A model generated the notes under the pieces. That model saw only the letters and a program-made list of their open reading frames with translations. It was not told the DNA's origin and made no database searches. The position numbers and the translations under genes were made by a program. A stretch of 64,000 nt of DNA, taken from contig CM039464.1 of the NCBI GenBank assembly GCA_022414725.1, positions 31,739,109 through 31,803,108 of the forward strand. The letters are read 5' to 3'. The stretch comes from Microglena sp. YARC (taxonomy: Eukaryota > Chlorophyta > Chlorophyceae > Chlamydomonadales > Chlamydomonadaceae). This document shows, one piece after another, positions 61,585-64,000 of the stretch; the stretch's first letter is position 1; every line of letters begins with the position of its first letter.

Positions 61585-62286
61585 TCACCTGCCCCCCTGC
61601 AGATAGTATCTAATAGATCCAGGGCAGTCGGGATCAGTCAACAGGGGTGTAGCTGCAGCCACCCACGTGGTGATGAATGCCTCATTCTTAACACCAAGTT
61701 TAGTTGCAGCCCACAAAGTGTCTGCGAGGCCCTGGGAAGTCATGCCATGAAGCTTGGGTGTAGCCACATCCACCCACTTGATGAGGAAGGCATCATCCAC
61801 AATACCAAGGTCAGCCGCAGCCCACAAAGTATTTGACAGGCCCTGGCAAGTCATCGCATGGAGCTTAGGTGTAGCCACATCTACCCACGTAGCGAGGAAT
61901 GCCTCGTTCTTAACACCAAGCATAGCTGCAGCCCATAGAGCGTCTGACAGACCCTGGGCAGTCATCTCGGGAAGCTTGGGTGTAGCCACATCCACCCACT
62001 TGGTGAGGAAGGCCTCATCCTTAATATTCAGCTCAGCTGCAGCCCACAAAGTGTTTGATAGGCCATGGCCAGTTATGCCATGAAGCTTGGGTGTAGCCAC
62101 ATCCATCCACTTGGTGAGGAAGGCGCCATCCTCAATACCAAGCTCAGCTGCAGTCCGCAAGGTGTTTGCAAGGCCCTGGCAACTCATGCCTCGGAGTTTA
62201 GGTGTAGCCAAATCTACCCACTCAGTGAGGAAGGCGGCATTCTTAACATCTAGCATAGCTGCACCCAGTAAAGTGTCTGACCAATC
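61585..62286 (-). CDS. OPR-like tandem-repeat protein fragment
   Basis: Six repeats of about 38 residues on the - strand (DEAFLTKWVDVATPKL, then GLSNTLWAAAELGI) give an alpha-helical solenoid. The pattern matches octotricopeptide-type repeats of algal organelle RNA-binding proteins and, more distantly, FASTK/RAP-associated repeats. Coding sequence is open from about 62286, where CTGCTCAG could be an acceptor, or from Met at 62256; it ends SIRYYLQGGR at 61585. No targeting peptide or RAP domain is present. Known OPR proteins are much longer, so this is a fragment, pseudogene or one exon. Confidence 0.65.
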   Translation of the reverse strand, partial: DWSDTLLGAAMLDVKNAAFLTEWVDLATPKLRGMSCQGLANTLRTAAELGIEDGAFLTKWMDVATPKLHGITGHGLSNTLWAAAELNIKDEAFLTKWVDVATPKLPEMTAQGLSDALWAAAMLGVKNEAFLATWVDVATPKLHAMTCQGLSNTLWAAADLGIVDDAFLIKWVDVATPKLHGMTSQGLADTLWAATKLGVKNEAFITTWVAAATPLLTDPDCPGSIRYYLQGGR

Positions 62287-62439
62287 CTGAGCAGATGTGA
62301 CTTATTTTTTACTTTGATCAAAGTCCTGGCTGAGGTTGGAGATGACCTCATGTAAGCTTGTCCGATCTCAGCTTGTAGCGATGCTAGCTATTAGCTATTT
62401 CTGGTCTTACTGGTTCCTGCAGAGTGTAGGTGGGCGTTT

Positions 62440-62620
62440 ACAATACTATATATGTGTGATTAAATTTGATGCATATATTTGTGATTACATTTGATATTAT
62501 ATGTGTGATTAAATTTGAAATCATATTTGTGATTAAATTTGAAAGTACATGTGTGATTCAATTTGAGAGTATATTTCATATTTGTGATTCAATTTGAGAG
62601 TATGTGTGATTATAGCCTGT
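62440..62620. repeat. ATATTTGTGATTAAATTTGA tandem repeat
   Basis: About eight units of 22-30 bp. Confidence 0.88.
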
Positions 62621-62654
62621 GATTTTCTACCGGAGGAATTGAGGATGGTTGCAA

Positions 62655-62655
62655 G

Positions 62656-62686
<31 letters not shown>

Positions 62687-62688
62687 TT
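62655..62688. repeat. Poly-C tract
   Basis: More than 30 consecutive C. Confidence 0.95.
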
Positions 62689-62703
62689 ATGTGTTGCAGA
62701 AAG

Positions 62704-62897
62704 CAGGGTACTACAAAGCGCGCACGGCAGTGCAATTTCACGCACAATTCTTGAGCCCCACTGCGCGTTTCGCACAGTTTTTTCAACAACCTGTGGGCGC
62801 AGCGCGCAGTTTTTGTGCTTTTTGCACTACAAGCGCTGACCAATTTGACGTTTGTGCGCTTTAAGCGCTGACCGATTTGACAAAATGCAGTACCCTG
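62704..62897. mobile_element. hAT-like MITE, family B, copy 3
   Basis: CAGGGTACTAC to GCAGTACCCTG; interior GTTTTTTCAACAACCTGTGG and TTTGACGTTTGTGCGC. Flanks do not show a clear target duplication. Confidence 0.72.
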
Positions 62898-63239
62898 GGC
62901 TGGTAGAAAGTGCTAATTTGGGGGGTATTTGGCACCCTTGTATTTTTCTTGATAGGGTGCATTTGGGTGAGAGGTGTGCCGCATGGAAGCAAAAAAGGGT
63001 GGAAAGACCCCCCCAATTCTGCAGTAGGAGCGGGCTTGTCTCGGGGCAACTATGGTCGGTGTATCACAATGTAATGCAATCTGTATGCGACCAAGTTCAA
63101 GTTCAAATAACGGTATGACAATGCAATGCAATATTTGTGTGTTTGCAGTTCGATGGGCAATGCTTGCGCGTGGGGCACTATCACCGCCAAATCGCCCATG
63201 ATGTCAAAAAAGGCTCAAAAATTACCTATGGACATTCAT

Positions 63240-63305
63240 GTATGTAAGTATGTCACGTGCTAGTGGGAGCCGATTGGGCTAAAGGGACTACGGTTCATAC
63301 ATGTG
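63240..63305 (+). repeat. Diverged short dispersed element
   Basis: ATGTAAGTATGTCACG, GGGAGCCGATTGGGCTAAAG and GGACTACGG. Confidence 0.45.
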
Positions 63306-63349
63306 TCATTTTGTCATTTTGATAGGAAGAAAGAATGCGTAGAATGTTT

Positions 63350-63680
63350 TGTATGCAAAAGACAGCGAGCAGCAGTACAGGCTGGGGGCATGTAAGCAAG
63401 TTCAAGGTCATGCTTGATGTGTTTGATGTCCTAGAAATGTATTGGAACTGTATACAACCGTGTGTTTAGACGATGCAATGTTTTTAATGTTGCTATTCCT
63501 GCCGAAGACAGAGAGTAGCCTTAGAAGCTGGGGGAATGTAACTAAGTTCAAGGTCATGCTGATTGTTATACGTAAAAACAGTATTTGAAATTTGAAATTG
63601 TTACATCCGAGTAATGTACCACTCTTAGGACGTGAAGTTAAGGACACCACTGCGTAAGCCGGAGGTAGCAGTAGTCACCA
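63350..63680 (+). repeat. Family-E repeats, two diverged copies
   Basis: GACAGCGAGCAGCAG...CTGGGGGCATGTAAGCAAG and GACAGAGAGTAGCC...CTGGGGGAATGTAACTAAG, each followed by TTCAAGGTCATGCT. ACTGCGTAAGCCGGAGGTAG follows at 63649. Confidence 0.6.
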
Positions 63681-63684
63681 TCGT

Positions 63685-63760
63685 AAAAACAATATGTTAC
63701 AGTCCATGGATAGCCTAATAGGCTGAAGGGACTTGCCCAACCTTGGAAAGGTGGAGACCA
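63685..63760 (+). repeat. Short dispersed element
   Basis: TATGTTACAGTCCATGGATA, GCCTAATAGGCTGAAGG and GACTTGCCCAACCTTGG. A family-B MITE starts 17 bp later. Confidence 0.7.
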
Positions 63761-63768
63761 GGGTTGTT

Positions 63769-63946
63769 GTACACGCCAGGGTACTACTAAGTGCGCCCCT
63801 CTGCGCGTTTCGCGCAGTTTTTTCAACCCCATGTGGGCGCAGCACGCAGTTTTTGCGCTTTTTGCACTAATAAGCGTTGACCAATTTGACGTTTGTGCGC
63901 TTTAAGCGCTGACCAATTTGGCAAGAAGCAGTACCCTGCTACACGC
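63769..63946. mobile_element. hAT-like MITE, family B, copy 4
   Basis: Element 63777-63938: CAGGGTACTAC to GCAGTACCCTG. Flanks GTACACGC and CTACACGC match at 7 of 8. At 162 bp this is the most compact copy. Confidence 0.85.
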
Positions 63947-64000
63947 TGCATGTTGTGTGACAGACACATATTTAAATATTTTGGAGGGTCCGTTGCGTTC

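Overview
The window is eukaryotic nuclear DNA: spliced genes, LINE and Copia-type retroelements, hAT-like and Mutator-like non-autonomous DNA transposons, a eukaryotic-type tRNA and very large tandem arrays. A degenerate 38-residue octotricopeptide (OPR)-like repeat protein near the right end points to a green alga (chlorophyte), because OPR proteins are expanded there. This assignment is inference and no species can be named from the sequence.

Positions 1-47,348 are best read as one gene on the + strand, incomplete at its 5' end. Thirteen exons (3-169, 14968-15546, 16727-16815, 25546-25890, 29870-29993, 30617-30769, 32393-32464, 35972-36029, 36354-36554, 37221-38177, 41030-41112, 43301-43514, 44473-47348) have GT/AG borders, and the codon phase matches at every junction. 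The visible product is about 1,970 residues. It has a hydrophobic multi-span N-terminal region, a low-complexity middle, a soluble domain with an ankyrin-like motif, a Pro/Thr/Ala repeat and a second multi-span region before the stop. I do not recognise the family. One base seems to be missing inside the Pro/Thr/Ala repeat of the last exon.

The most unusual property is how the introns are built. In ten of the twelve introns, the tandem repeat at one or both ends is a serial duplication of the exon/intron edge itself, so each repeat unit carries a copy of the real 5' or 3' splice site. Intron 1 (14.8 kb) is almost entirely about 190 G-rich units, each containing the exon-1 end and its donor (CCTCAG|GTACGCG), followed by six decoy copies of the exon-2 acceptor. 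Intron 4 has nine decoy copies of the exon-5 acceptor separated by (CTCTTG)n. Intron 10 has seven decoy copies of the exon-10 end.

Introns also hold transposons: a 3 kb LINE with a (TGTAA)n tail, copies of an AT-rich hAT-like MITE with 8-bp target duplications, a nested 1.4 kb element, a Mutator-like MITE with a paralogous empty site, and many copies of a short dispersed element. An intact tRNA-Gly(UCC) gene lies antisense in intron 3.

From 47.35 to 64 kb there is no convincing intact protein gene. It holds minisatellites (17, 45, 39 and about 25-bp units), a broken LINE split by a GC-rich hAT-like MITE, a 363-bp hAT-like element with a perfect target duplication, a tRNA-Arg-like sequence, a Copia-type element lacking recognisable reverse transcriptase, and the OPR-like fragment on the - strand.
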